A stretch of DNA of 64,000 bases, from assembly GCF_030268965.1 (NCBI RefSeq), contig NZ_BSSE01000027.1:1-64000 (forward strand). Direction: 5' to 3'. Under the pieces are notes generated by a model. The model did not search any database and had not been told where the DNA came from. It saw only the letters and a list, made by a program, of their open reading frames with translations. Made by a program: the position numbers and the translations under genes. Below are positions 1 through 8,651 of the stretch, one piece after another. Numbering within the stretch: the first letter of the stretch is position 1; each line of letters starts with the position of its first letter. The DNA comes from Microtetraspora sp. NBRC 16547. Its GTDB lineage: Bacteria > Actinomycetota > Actinomycetes > Streptosporangiales > Streptosporangiaceae.

Positions 1-2
1 TG

Positions 3-278
3 TGCGCCGACTTCGAGGTCGAGCTGCGTGAGTTCAACGGCGAACATGACCACGTCCACCTACTGATCCACTACCCGCCGAAGGTCGCCCTGTCCAAACT
101 GGTCAACAGTCTCAAGGGCGTTTCGGCACGGCTCCTGCGCAAGGAGTATGCCGCGCATGTCGGCAAGTATCTGTGGGGTGGACACTTCTGGTCCGGGTCC
201 TACTTCGCCGGATCAGTCGGCGGCGCACCGCTCACGGCAGTCGAGCAGTACATCGAGCAGCAGCAACGCCCACTGTGA
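3..278 (+). CDS. tnpA: IS200/IS605 family transposase TnpA, 5' truncated by window edge
   Basis: Reading from base 3 gives about 91 residues ending at a TGA. The visible protein has the HUH metal-binding signature of Y1 transposases (HDHVHLL) and, near the C-terminus, the tyrosine helix (AVEQYIEQQ) that supplies the nucleophile for single-strand cleavage. In between is the usual KGVSARLLRKEY and LWGGHFWSGSYF block of the family. The start lies outside the window. No TnpB follows, so on this side it is a TnpA-only copy. Family assignment is firm; activity cannot be judged from a fragment. Confidence 0.9.
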   Translation, partial: CADFEVELREFNGEHDHVHLLIHYPPKVALSKLVNSLKGVSARLLRKEYAAHVGKYLWGGHFWSGSYFAGSVGGAPLTAVEQYIEQQQRPL

Positions 279-283
279 CCTGT

Positions 284-349
284 GGGTGAAGGCACGCTCG
301 CGCCCTAGCGGGCACTCCCGCGCGGGCCTTCACCCCTGGCCTGAAGGCC
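284..349 (+). repeat. Nested hairpins after tnpA (probable IS right end)
   Basis: A perfect 10-bp inverted repeat (GGGTGAAGGC at 284-293 and its complement at 326-335) encloses a GC-rich loop. A second small hairpin, GGCCT-GA-AGGCC, lies at 338-349. IS200/IS605 elements carry subterminal imperfect hairpins recognised by TnpA, so this is probably the right end. A terminator for tnpA is the alternative. The exact end of the element is not visible. Confidence 0.5.
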
Positions 350-390
350 GGAGCACTGGCCCGCATTTCGGTAGATCTTCCGGAGTTTTG

Positions 391-1245
391 TCAGTCGTCG
401 AGGACGCCGACCGCGAGGAGGCAGGTGTCGTCCTCCGGGTTGGGGCCGCCGAGCGCGTCGAGCAGCCGGTCCAGGCCGGGGTCGAGGTCGTCGTGCCCGG
501 ATATCGTCTCGGCCGCCCCGAGGGTCAGGGCGAGGCCCTCGTCGATGTCGCGCGAGCGCCGCTCCACCAGGCCGTCGGTGAACATCAGCAGCAGGTCGTC
601 GGGGTGGAGCAGGATCTCGGCCACGCTGTACCGCGGGCCGGGGGCCGCGCCGAGAACCACCCCCTGCGGCGGCTGGAGCTGGCGGGCCACGCCGTCCCGG
701 ACGAGGATGGGCGACAGGTGGCCCGCCTGGGCCCAGGTGAAGACGCGGGTGGCCGGGTCGAACCGGCCGACGATCACGGTCGCGGTGGTCTCGTCGAGGC
801 GGCTGAGCACGAGCTCGTTGAGCCACGCCAGGAGCCGGTCGGGGGACTCGCCCGTCATGGTCAGTCCCACCAGGGCGTGCCGGAGCTGGGCCATCTGGGC
901 GATGGCGGGGAGCCCGTGGCCGGAGACGTCGCCGATCGCGAGGAGCATCCGGCCGTCCGGAAGCTGGGCCGCCTCGTACCAGTCGCCGCCGAGGCTGGCC
1001 GCCTTCTCCGCCGGGACGTACCGGACCGCGACCCGCGCGTGCGGCAGGTCGATCGAGCCTCCGGGCTCGGGCAGGATCGCGTCCCGCAGCGCGAGCGTGA
1101 TGGTGCGGTCCTCGGCGGCCTGCTCGCGCACTTCGAGGAGCTGCGTCCGCAGCCGGTCCACGATCTCCGCGGTCGTCGTGGGGACCACTGTGCGTTCGCC
1201 GGTGAAAGGAGGGCATGGCCCGGCGCCGCCAGCTACGGCGATCAT
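391..1245 (-). CDS. PP2C/SpoIIE-type Ser/Thr phosphatase (RsbU-like)
   Basis: A 284-residue protein phosphatase of the SpoIIE/RsbU branch, which usually dephosphorylates STAS anti-anti-sigma proteins. The start chosen is an ATG with GGAG nine bases upstream; a longer frame to 1329 lacks this support. A short helical lead (about residues 25-60) precedes the domain. Metal-binding motifs are present: GGDWYE near residue 87, GDVSGHG near 105, FTDGLVERR near 222 and an EDDT block near 273. No sensor domain (PAS, GAF) or membrane segment is seen, so it is soluble. The only STAS gene here is 32 kb away, so the substrate is unknown. Confidence 0.88.
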   Translation of the reverse strand: MIAVAGGAGPCPPFTGERTVVPTTTAEIVDRLRTQLLEVREQAAEDRTITLALRDAILPEPGGSIDLPHARVAVRYVPAEKAASLGGDWYEAAQLPDGRMLLAIGDVSGHGLPAIAQMAQLRHALVGLTMTGESPDRLLAWLNELVLSRLDETTATVIVGRFDPATRVFTWAQAGHLSPILVRDGVARQLQPPQGVVLGAAPGPRYSVAEILLHPDDLLLMFTDGLVERRSRDIDEGLALTLGAAETISGHDDLDPGLDRLLDALGGPNPEDDTCLLAVGVLDD

Positions 1246-1399
1246 GGTGAACAGCTCCTCGAGCAGGAAGGGATGAGAACGGAAAGTGATTGTTCCGACG
1301 CGCAGCGTAGCATCGCGAGAGTGTTTCACGAACCGCGGGGGTGGGGGTCCAACCGGGTCAGGGCGGGCACCTGGTGCGTACCGATCGCGCGGCCCTCGT

Positions 1400-1412
1400 T
1401 AGATTGGACCGC
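1400..1412 (+). promoter_or_regulatory. Leaderless promoter -10 for the M24 peptidase
   Basis: TAGATT at 1400-1405 is followed by exactly seven bases and the GTG at 1413. No Shine-Dalgarno precedes that GTG. This geometry places the transcription start on the start codon. Confidence 0.55.
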
Positions 1413-2528
1413 GTGACAACGACGTCCTCTGACCTCTATCCCGTGTCCCGCCTCGCTGCCGTACGCGAGGCGACCGCCGCGGCGGGCCTCGGCGCGCTGC
1501 TGCTGACGCCCGGCCCCGACCTGCGCTACGTCACCGGGTACGACGCGCTCCCTCTGGAGCGGCTCACCTGTCTCGTCGTCCCGGCCGCGGGGGAGCCGTT
1601 CATGATGGTTCCCCGCCTCGAACTGCCGACCGCCGAGCACTCGCCCGCCTCGCGGCTCGGCGTCGAGTTCGTCGCCTGGGATGAGACGGACGACCCGTAC
1701 GTCCAGGTCGCGCACCGGCTGGGTTCGGTGGCCAAGGTGGGGCTCGCCGACCGGATGTGGGCCCTGCAGTCGCTGCGGTTCCGCGACGCGATGCCCGGAG
1801 CCGAGCAGGTGCTGGCCGGGTCCGTGCTGGGCCCGCTGCGTGCGCGCAAGTCCCCGGCCGAGGCCGCGGCGCTGCGGGCCGCGGGCGCCGCCATCGACGC
1901 CGTCCACGCCCAGGTGCCGCAGTTCCTCAAGGCGGGCCGCAGCGAGCGCGGGGTGGGCAGGGATATCGCCGAGGCGATCCTCGCCGCCGGGCATGCCACG
2001 GTCGACTTCGTGATCGTCGGCTCGGGGCCGAATGGCGCCAGCCCGCACCACGAGCTCTCCGACCGGGTCATCCAGCCGGGCGACCCCGTGGTGGTGGACA
2101 TCGGCGGCACGATGCCGAGCGGCTACTGCTCGGACTCCACCCGGGTCTACTGCGTCGGCGAGCCGTCCCCCGAGTTCGTGAAGTACTACGAGGTGCTGAA
2201 GGAAGCCCAGGAGGCGGCCTGCGCCCACGTGCGGCCCGGCGTGACCTGCGAGTCCGTGGACTCCGCCGCCCGCGACGTGATCAGCGAGGCCGGTTACGGC
2301 GAGTACTTCATCCACCGGACCGGGCACGGCATCGGCCTGGAGACCCACGAGGACCCGTACATCGTGTCGGGCAACACCACGCCGATGGAGCCGGGCTTCG
2401 CGTTCTCCATCGAGCCCGGGATCTACCTTCTCGGTCGCCACGGCGCGCGCATCGAGGACATCGTGATCTGCGGGGAGACCGCGGGAGAGCGGCTGAACCA
2501 CAGCACCCGCGACCTCGTCATCGTGTAA
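1413..2528 (+). CDS. M24 family metallopeptidase (Xaa-Pro aminopeptidase/dipeptidase type)
   Basis: A 371-residue cytosolic pita-bread metallopeptidase that removes residues next to proline or acts on dipeptides. The five dinuclear metal ligands are visible: Asp229 (VVDIGG), Asp241 (GYCSDST), His305 (RTGHGIG), Glu334 (SIEPG) and Glu348 (ARIEDIV). The first ~120 residues form the creatinase-like N-terminal domain (LLTPGPDLRYVTGYDA). The GTG at 1413 was preferred over an upstream GTG at 1341 because of the leaderless -10 and because family members start just before the SRLAAVREA helix. Prolidase and aminopeptidase P cannot be told apart by eye. Confidence 0.9.
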   Translation: MTTTSSDLYPVSRLAAVREATAAAGLGALLLTPGPDLRYVTGYDALPLERLTCLVVPAAGEPFMMVPRLELPTAEHSPASRLGVEFVAWDETDDPYVQVAHRLGSVAKVGLADRMWALQSLRFRDAMPGAEQVLAGSVLGPLRARKSPAEAAALRAAGAAIDAVHAQVPQFLKAGRSERGVGRDIAEAILAAGHATVDFVIVGSGPNGASPHHELSDRVIQPGDPVVVDIGGTMPSGYCSDSTRVYCVGEPSPEFVKYYEVLKEAQEAACAHVRPGVTCESVDSAARDVISEAGYGEYFIHRTGHGIGLETHEDPYIVSGNTTPMEPGFAFSIEPGIYLLGRHGARIEDIVICGETAGERLNHSTRDLVIV

Positions 2529-2543
2529 CACCCCAGTCGCCGT

Positions 2544-2572
2544 CCGCCCGGCCGGGCGGTACGGTGACCAGG
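2544..2572 (+). promoter_or_regulatory. 16-bp palindrome plus leaderless -10 before the acetyltransferase
   Basis: A perfect palindrome CCGCCCGGCCGGGCGG (2544-2559) directly abuts a TACGGT hexamer (2560-2565), seven bases before the ATG at 2573. The palindrome could end the upstream transcript, or it could be an operator, since it sits where RNA polymerase contacts the promoter. Confidence 0.5.
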
Positions 2573-3259
2573 ATGATCTCTCCATTGGACGCGCCGCCCG
2601 GCACACCGCGGTCTTCCGGCGCGCATCCACTCTTCGAGGTGTTGGACAGGGCGGGCAGGGGAGAGTTCCCGGACGCGGACGGCGCCGTGCGTATCCTGGG
2701 CCAGCCGAACGCCCGCGACTGCGGTGTGATCGCCTTCACCGCGCACAGCGTCGTCTTCGCGGACGTGGACCCCGCGTGGGCGCGCGGACTGCTGCCCGAG
2801 GACGATCTGTCCGCGCCGCTGAACCCGCCGTTCCTCAGCGCTCTGGAGGAGCGGACCGGGCGCAGGGTGAACAATGTCGACATTCTTGTGGTCGCCGGTC
2901 CGCTGCCCGGCCCGCCCCCGGTGCCGCTCACCGAGATCACCGATCCGGACCATCCCCGGGTGCGCCGTGCCGAACGGCACCGGGACGGCGTGCGGGTGTG
3001 GCGCGCGGACGGCGGGATAGTGCTGCTGGGCCGGGGCGTGGCGGGCCGCTGGGAGATCGCGGTGGAGGTCGATCCCGGGCACCGGGGTCGCGGGCTCGGC
3101 ACGCGGCTCGCCCGTGCCGGACGGCACCTGCTCGGCGAAGGGCGGGTGGTGTGGGCGCAGATCGCTCCCGGAAACGCGGCGAGCGTCCGGACCTTCCTGG
3201 CCGCCGGTTTCACCCCCGTCGGCGCCGAGGCCCTGCTCTGCTCGCCGTCGGAGGATTGA
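2573..3259 (+). CDS. GNAT family N-acetyltransferase
   Basis: A 228-residue protein whose C-terminal half has the acetyl-CoA-binding signature of GNAT enzymes: VEVDPGHRGRGLGTRLARAGR, followed by WAQIAPGNAASVRTFLAAGFTPVG, the usual motif A and B strands. The N-terminal ~100 residues (WARGLLPEDDLSAPLNPPFL, ERTGRRVNNVDIL) match GNATs that carry an extra domain related to the acetyltransferase fold. The ATG is supported by the leaderless promoter; a GTG nine bases upstream is an alternative. Substrate unknown. It lies 44 bp after the peptidase but has its own promoter. Confidence 0.85.
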   Translation: MISPLDAPPGTPRSSGAHPLFEVLDRAGRGEFPDADGAVRILGQPNARDCGVIAFTAHSVVFADVDPAWARGLLPEDDLSAPLNPPFLSALEERTGRRVNNVDILVVAGPLPGPPPVPLTEITDPDHPRVRRAERHRDGVRVWRADGGIVLLGRGVAGRWEIAVEVDPGHRGRGLGTRLARAGRHLLGEGRVVWAQIAPGNAASVRTFLAAGFTPVGAEALLCSPSED

Positions 3260-3317
3260 GCACGGCCCGCAGGCGTCGGCCTCTCACGCGGTGTCCGCCG
3301 TTCTGTGACGGGGCGTC

Positions 3318-3917
3318 TCAGACGGGGGTGTTGTCCAAGGTGGCGCCGATGGCGGCCGCGAGAGGCGTGGGCAGGGGATAGGGGCGCTCGACGGGGAGCA
3401 GGCCGGTCACGTCCCGCCCCTCCCGCACCGCCGCGTGGACGTCCCGGACGCGGCCGGTGATGTCGGAGATGCCCACGATCCACTCGTCCACGTAGCGGTC
3501 GACCGCCTCCCCGGACAGGCCGATCTGGATGGAGCGGTACGGCAGGGCGTTGTGGTGCGGGTCCCGCTCGGGGTCCCACTGGATCCGGACGGGGCTGCGC
3601 TGGAGCCGCTCCGCCCACGCGTCCCGGTCGGCGCCGTCCGGGTGGCTGAGGCAGGCGTGCCCGAGCGCCCACTCGAACCCGGATCGGGAGATGTCGATCG
3701 CCAGGACGCGGGTCTGCCCCGGCTTCACGGCCCAGCCGCAGCGGTACATCATCCAGAGGAACGAGGGCTTGATCCACGTCATGCGCTCGCGCTTGAACGG
3801 CGGGACGAATCGCCCCGCCGCGACGGCGGGGCCGGCGATCGCCGGATCGTAGGCCTGGTAGACGGTGACGGCCTTCTCGTCGTAGGCGGCGCGGATCTGC
3901 CGGTAGGGCGTGTTCAT
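3318..3917 (-). CDS. DUF4291 domain-containing protein
   Basis: A 199-residue protein recognised as DUF4291 from its start (YRQIRAAYDEKAVTVYQAY) and the conserved blocks RERMTWIKPSFLWMMYRCGWA and VRIQWDPERDPH. The family occurs in bacteria and fungi and has no established function; no catalytic residues can be assigned. There is no signal peptide or membrane segment. The ATG at 3917 matches the usual family N-terminus; the longer open frame to 4058 would overlap the divergent kinase. It converges with the acetyltransferase. Confidence 0.88.
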   Translation of the reverse strand: MNTPYRQIRAAYDEKAVTVYQAYDPAIAGPAVAAGRFVPPFKRERMTWIKPSFLWMMYRCGWAVKPGQTRVLAIDISRSGFEWALGHACLSHPDGADRDAWAERLQRSPVRIQWDPERDPHHNALPYRSIQIGLSGEAVDRYVDEWIVGISDITGRVRDVHAAVREGRDVTGLLPVERPYPLPTPLAAAIGATLDNTPV

Positions 3918-4056
3918 GCCGTTCAGGGTCGCGAACCCGTCCGCCGCCCGGCAACCGCATTTCCGGCCGTCGAGCCGCATGCGGCGCGGAGAGGTGGCGG
4001 TCCGCTCGGTGAAACGGCCTCTTGGCCGGTGGTGGGCGACGTAGCACCATCGGTGC

Positions 4057-7000
4057 ATGGCGGCCCTGGCTCCCGGCGACCCGCGCCGGATCGGTGAGTA
4101 CTGGCTCGCCGGTCGGCTGGGCGAGGGCGGCCAGGGGGTCGTCTACGAGGCGTACGACGCGGCGGGCCGCCGGGTGGCCGTCAAGGTGCTGCGCGCCGGT
4201 GACGGGGTGGGTACGCGCGCCAGGTTCGCCAAGGAGGCCGCCGCCGCGCGCCGGGTCGCCCCGTTCTGTACGGCGCGGGTGATCGGGGCCGACCTGGACG
4301 CATCTCTGCCGTACATCGTGAGCGAGTACGTGGGCGGGCCGAGTCTGCGGCGGGCGGTCGAGCTGGACGGGCCGTACGAGGAGGACCGGCTCTACCGGCT
4401 GGCCACCGGCGTGGCGACCGCGCTGGCGGCCATCCATCAGGCGTCGGTCATCCACCGCGACCTCAAACCGGACAACGTGCTCATCGGCCCGGACGGGCCG
4501 CGGGTGATCGACTTCGGGATCGCCCGGACCCGCGAGATGTCGCTCACGACCACGGGGCACGTGGCGGGCACGCCGGCGTTCATGGCGCCGGAGATCGTTC
4601 TCGGGCGGCGCGCGGGCCCGGAGGTGGACGTCTGGGCGTGGGGCGCGGTCACGGTGTTCGCCGCGACCGGGCGTGAGCCGTTCGGCGGGGACGGCGTCGC
4701 CGCGCTCTTCCACGGGATCCTGGCCGAGGAGCCGGATCTCTCCATGCTCAAGGAGCCGCTGCGGGGCCTGGTCGCCGCGGCGATGGCGAAGGACCCGCGC
4801 GACCGGCCGTCCTCCCGCAGGCTGCTGCTCGGCCTCGTCGGCGGCGGCGACGAACTGGCGCCGCTGCTCGCGGCGGGCACCCGTACGGCGGAGCCGGTCC
4901 GGCCCCCGGCGGGCGCCTCCCCGCCGTCGCTGGCGACGCTGGCCGAGGAGGTCTACGCCGGGCTGGTCCCCGGGGACCGGGCGCTGGTGCCCCGGGTGCT
5001 GCTCCGCATGATCACGCCGGGGGAGGGCGGCGACGACCTGCCGAGGAGGGCCCGTCCGGACGATCTCCTCGACGGCGTGGTGGGCGCGGAGACCGCCGAG
5101 CGCGTGCTGTCCGCGTTCGCCCGGATGGACCTGGTGGCGAGGGAGGGCGGCGCGGTGTCCCTCGCGAACGCGGCTCTGCCCCGGGCCTGGCCGCGGCTGC
5201 GGGAGTGGATCGACGCGGAGCGGGACGGCCTGCGCTTTCACCGGCGGCTCGGCGAGGCGGCCGCGCTGTGGGACGGCCACGGCCGCCGCCCCGGCGACCT
5301 CTACCAGGGGACGGCGCTGGAGGCGGCGGTGGCGTGGGCTGCCACCGGGCGCCGGCACGCCACGCTCAACCTGCTGGAGAGCGCCTTCCTCGACGCCTCG
5401 CTCGCGCTCGGCCGGGTGCGCGGCCGGCGCAGACGCCAGCTCACCGCGGCGCTCGCCGCGCTGCTCGTCCTCGCGCTCGCGTCGGCCGTGGTCGCGGTGG
5501 TGCAGGGGGCCGCGGCCGCCCGGCAGCGCGACGTCGCCGCCGCGCGGCAGACGGCGGCCCGCGCCGAATCGCTGCGGTCGTCCGACCCGGCCAGGGCGAT
5601 GCTGCTGAGCGTCGCCGCGTGGCGCCTCGCCCCGGTGTCCGAGGCGCGGGCCGCGCTGTACGGCTCGCTCGCCCAGCGCGAGCGCCGCGTGTCCGCGCCG
5701 CCGAAGGTCACGGCCGAGGCACGCTTTTCCCTCAGTGGCGACGGCCTGACCCTCGCCGTCGTGGACCAGGACCGCGCGGTGCTGTGGGACATGGCGGCGG
5801 GCCGGGAACGCGGCGCGGTGTCCGGCGTGGGCCGCGCCGTACGGGAGGTCGCGCTGAGCCGGGACGGCAGATGGCTCGCGGTCGCGGGAGAGCGGTCGGT
5901 GCGCGTCTGGGACCTGTCGGCGCGGCGGCCGGCCGGGCCGGAGATCGCCGAGGCGGCGCGGTGGCTGGAGTTCGGCCCGAGCGGGCGGCTGCTCGCCCTG
6001 GTGACCGACGGCGGCCGGTGGCAGGTCTGGGGCGTGGCCGGCGGCGCCCGGCTGATCGACCGTCCCACCTCGGGGGCCGAGGCCGTCGCGGTGTCGTACG
6101 ACGACCGGCTGGCGGCGCCGATGCTGGACGGCGACCGCTTCGAGCTGTGGGACCTGACCACGGGGCGGCAGCTGCGCGCCCCAGGTGGAGGGCGGGCGGT
6201 CTGGGTCGCCTTCGGCCCCGACGGCCGGACCCTCGCCGTGAGCGCGGGGCCCGACGTCGTCTTCTGGGACCTGACCGGCCGCGCCCGGCGCGGGACGCGG
6301 CTGGAGGGCGCGGGGGCGGTCTGGCTGGCCTTCGGCGCCGACGGCCGCCTCGTGGTCACCTACGACAAGCGGAGCGTCGGCCTGTGGACGTCCGAGGGCG
6401 TGTCGCTCCTGCGCTATCCGCTGGCCGACACCTCCGGGATGCCGTCGGCCGCGATCGGCGCGGACGGCCGCACTCTCAGCTACCTCCTCGGCGGAGGAGC
6501 GGTCGCGGTGCTGGACGTGGACGCCGGCGATCGGCCGCCGCGGGTCGCCTCCGAGATCCGGACGGTCGCCTTCAGCGGCGACGCGCGCCTGGCCGCCGTG
6601 CAGACCGCGACCTCCCTTGAGCTGTGGGACGTCGCCGCGGGCCGGAGGCTCGGCGATCCCCTGGAGTCCCCGGCGGCCACGGCGCTCGCGTTCAGCCCCG
6701 ACGGGCGGCTCCTGGCCGTGGGCGCGGAGGATCCCCCAGTGCTCTCCCTGTGGGACGTGGCCCGGCGGGTACGGCTGGCCGCGCTTCCGCTCGCGGACGT
6801 GAGCTGGGTGGGCGGGCTGGCCTTCAGCCCCGACGGGCGGACGCTCGCGGTGTCCCCGTCGAACGGCAGCTTCGAGCGGGTGCAGCTCTGGGACGTGGCC
6901 GCCCACAGGAGGTCGGCCGTCCTCGCGCACGAGGGCGGGGACGTCATGGCGTTCCGGCCGGACGGCGCGGCCCTGGCGGTGGGCGGGCTCGGAAACGCGC

Positions 7001-7512
7001 TCGTCGCGCTCCCGGGCGGGCGGGTCTGGGACCGGCCTTTCGGGCCCAGCGACGACGGCGTGCGCTCGGTGGCGTTCAGCCCGGACAGCCGCACCGTCGC
7101 GACCGGGTTCAGCAAGCTCGGGGTGGACCTGTGGGACGCCACGACGCGCCGCAGGATCGGCCGTCTCGCGCCGACCCAGGGACGCCTCGACGATGTGGTG
7201 GCGCTGGCGTTCTCCCCGGACGGCCGCCTGCTGGCCACCGGAGGGGCGAGCGGCGACGTGCGTCTGTGGGACGTGGCGGCGCGGCTGCCGCTCGGCCGGC
7301 CGTACTCGGCGCACTCGGGGCAGGTGGCGGCCCTCGCGTTCGGCCCGGGCGGGCGCGATCTCTACAGCCTGGGTGGGGACGGAACGCTGCAGCGTTATCT
7401 TGTCGATCCCGAGCGGGCCGCGACGGCGGTCTGCGCGCGTGTCGGGACGACGTTGTCGGAGGACGAATGGCGAGGCCTCATCCCTGAGGCGTCCTATCGA
7501 AAGGTGTGTTGA
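4057..7512 (+). CDS. Ser/Thr protein kinase fused to an nSTAND-type tail and WD40 propeller
   Basis: A 1151-residue membrane-anchored receptor-like kinase. The kinase domain (about residues 14-265) is complete: GRLGEGGQGVVYEAY loop, VAVKVL lysine, HRDLKPDNVL, DFGIA, and APEIVLG in the activation segment. Residues ~290-455 match the region that follows the NTPase in nSTAND/WD40 proteins (ALPRAWPRLREWIDAERDGLRF, then EAAALWDGHGR and DLYQGTALEAAVAWA), but no P-loop is present. One transmembrane helix follows at ~458-480, then a coiled stretch rich in RQ and AR, then about 13 WD40 repeats (e.g. FSPDGRLLAVG, LWDVAARRR). In hPkn and PknB-like kinases the sensor lies outside, and the propeller probably does so here. 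The next gene overlaps its stop and is probably its partner. Confidence 0.9.
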   Translation: MAALAPGDPRRIGEYWLAGRLGEGGQGVVYEAYDAAGRRVAVKVLRAGDGVGTRARFAKEAAAARRVAPFCTARVIGADLDASLPYIVSEYVGGPSLRRAVELDGPYEEDRLYRLATGVATALAAIHQASVIHRDLKPDNVLIGPDGPRVIDFGIARTREMSLTTTGHVAGTPAFMAPEIVLGRRAGPEVDVWAWGAVTVFAATGREPFGGDGVAALFHGILAEEPDLSMLKEPLRGLVAAAMAKDPRDRPSSRRLLLGLVGGGDELAPLLAAGTRTAEPVRPPAGASPPSLATLAEEVYAGLVPGDRALVPRVLLRMITPGEGGDDLPRRARPDDLLDGVVGAETAERVLSAFARMDLVAREGGAVSLANAALPRAWPRLREWIDAERDGLRFHRRLGEAAALWDGHGRRPGDLYQGTALEAAVAWAATGRRHATLNLLESAFLDASLALGRVRGRRRRQLTAALAALLVLALASAVVAVVQGAAAARQRDVAAARQTAARAESLRSSDPARAMLLSVAAWRLAPVSEARAALYGSLAQRERRVSAPPKVTAEARFSLSGDGLTLAVVDQDRAVLWDMAAGRERGAVSGVGRAVREVALSRDGRWLAVAGERSVRVWDLSARRPAGPEIAEAARWLEFGPSGRLLALVTDGGRWQVWGVAGGARLIDRPTSGAEAVAVSYDDRLAAPMLDGDRFELWDLTTGRQLRAPGGGRAVWVAFGPDGRTLAVSAGPDVVFWDLTGRARRGTRLEGAGAVWLAFGADGRLVVTYDKRSVGLWTSEGVSLLRYPLADTSGMPSAAIGADGRTLSYLLGGGAVAVLDVDAGDRPPRVASEIRTVAFSGDARLAAVQTATSLELWDVAAGRRLGDPLESPAATALAFSPDGRLLAVGAEDPPVLSLWDVARRVRLAALPLADVSWVGGLAFSPDGRTLAVSPSNGSFERVQLWDVAAHRRSAVLAHEGGDVMAFRPDGAALAVGGLGNALVALPGGRVWDRPFGPSDDGVRSVAFSPDSRTVATGFSKLGVDLWDATTRRRIGRLAPTQGRLDDVVALAFSPDGRLLATGGASGDVRLWDVAARLPLGRPYSAHSGQVAALAFGPGGRDLYSLGGDGTLQRYLVDPERAATAVCARVGTTLSEDEWRGLIPEASYRKVC

Positions 7513-8585
7513 CCGTGCTGCGACTTCTCCTTCTGCTCTGGAGGTCCACGCTCGCCCGCCTCTCCGGGGGCGGCCGGCGACCGGGCGACGACCGGGACCG
7601 GGACCCGGCGGCCGTCGAATACGCCGAGGTCGTCCCGGACCCGGTGGTGCTGGAACGGGGTGCGCGGACGCCGATCCTGATCAACCTCGTCACCAGCGGA
7701 TCGGCCGGTGAGCGGCCGCGCGGCGTCCTGGAGGGGCCGGACGGCTCCCGCGCCGAGCTGGGCTTCGACCGCTCCGACAAGGCGCCGTACGAGGAGGGCT
7801 GGCGGGCGGAGCACGTCTTCCTCCCGGGCATCGCCCTCGGGACCTGGCGGGCGGTCATCGATTATGGCGCGGCCGTCCACGAGCTGGAGTTCTCGGTCGA
7901 GGACGCGGAGGAGCGGGATCCGGCCACGATCGTGGACTTCCGGGTGGTCCCCGACCCGGTGGAGGAAGACGCCCCGATCACGCTCGCGGGCTTCTTGAAG
8001 GCCGAGCGGTCCCGGCTGCGGGATCGCCGGATCGCGCTGTCCTTCCGCCCCGAGGACGCGCTCGCCTGGAGCGAGATCGCGGAGGCGTGGACCGGAGAGG
8101 ACGGCGACTTCGCCGTGACGCTCGACGCGTGGGAGCCGGGATGGTGGCGCGCGGTCTACTACGGGACGCCACGCTGGTCCGACGGCGGGCGCCCGTTGCG
8201 GAGCACGCGCAGCGAGGCCGTCTTCATGGTGATGCGCAGCGGGCCCAAGACGCGGTCGCGGTTCTCCGGCTACACCGCGCAGCCCTCGCCCACGCCTGCC
8301 GGGAAGCTGGTGAAGCACTCGGGGCGGCTCGTCCACGAGACCCCGCTCGACCCGCCGCCCGGCGTCGAATGGGTGTCCGCCGCGTCCCGGGAGGTGACGT
8401 TCTGGTTCAAGCCCGCGGGCGGTTCGTGGTCTCCGAGCCCGGTCGGCAGGGCGACGACCACGAACAACGGCTCCTTCACCAAGAAGCTCCCCGCGTCGAG
8501 GTCGGGGGAGTGGCAGGTGCGTTACGGCGGGCAGAGCGGGGACCTGAAAGCCACCCCCAAGAGCTGCCAGGTGAAGGTCAGGTGA
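7506..8585 (+). CDS. Hypothetical protein coupled to the WD40 kinase; predicted beta-sandwich repeats
   Basis: A ~359-residue protein with no recognised family name. A short hydrophobic start (LRLLLLLWRSTLARL) is too short and too basic for a clear secretion signal. The rest is rich in beta-type sequence, with three or four Ig-like units (VVPDPVVLERGARTPILINL; VVPDPVEEDAPITLAGF; VTFWFKPAGGSWS ... GEWQVRYGG). The last two resemble the bacterial Ig-like modules built around the phrase 'GxWxVRYxG'. GTG 7506 overlaps the kinase stop; GTG 7515, with an AAGG ten bases before it, is an equally good start. Coupling to the kinase suggests it is a ligand, substrate or scaffold for it (inference). Confidence 0.75.
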   Translation: MLTVLRLLLLLWRSTLARLSGGGRRPGDDRDRDPAAVEYAEVVPDPVVLERGARTPILINLVTSGSAGERPRGVLEGPDGSRAELGFDRSDKAPYEEGWRAEHVFLPGIALGTWRAVIDYGAAVHELEFSVEDAEERDPATIVDFRVVPDPVEEDAPITLAGFLKAERSRLRDRRIALSFRPEDALAWSEIAEAWTGEDGDFAVTLDAWEPGWWRAVYYGTPRWSDGGRPLRSTRSEAVFMVMRSGPKTRSRFSGYTAQPSPTPAGKLVKHSGRLVHETPLDPPPGVEWVSAASREVTFWFKPAGGSWSPSPVGRATTTNNGSFTKKLPASRSGEWQVRYGGQSGDLKATPKSCQVKVR

Positions 8586-8638
8586 GAGTGAGGACAAACT
8601 GACACCTTCTGGCAGCCCCTGGCGCTTCGATCCGGCGC

Positions 8639-8651
8639 TACCGTGTCAGGG
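8639..8651 (+). promoter_or_regulatory. Leaderless -10 of the Lrp-like gene
   Basis: TACCGT (8639-8644) lies seven bases before the ATG at 8652, with no Shine-Dalgarno. Upstream, at 8600-8614, TGACACCTTCTGGCA is an imperfect inverted repeat that could be an Lrp autoregulatory site. Confidence 0.5.

Noticed and set aside
2518-7314. Very long open frame on the minus strand (about 1600 codons)
   Set aside because: It is antisense to the acetyltransferase and the kinase/WD40 gene. Its Arg/Pro/Gly-rich translation is the usual shadow in GC-rich DNA, and the plus-strand proteins have clear motifs.
4057-8585. Anti-phage defence system based on the kinase/nSTAND-like protein
   Set aside because: No NTPase, nuclease or other effector is present, the kinase has a membrane segment, and the neighbours are housekeeping-type genes.
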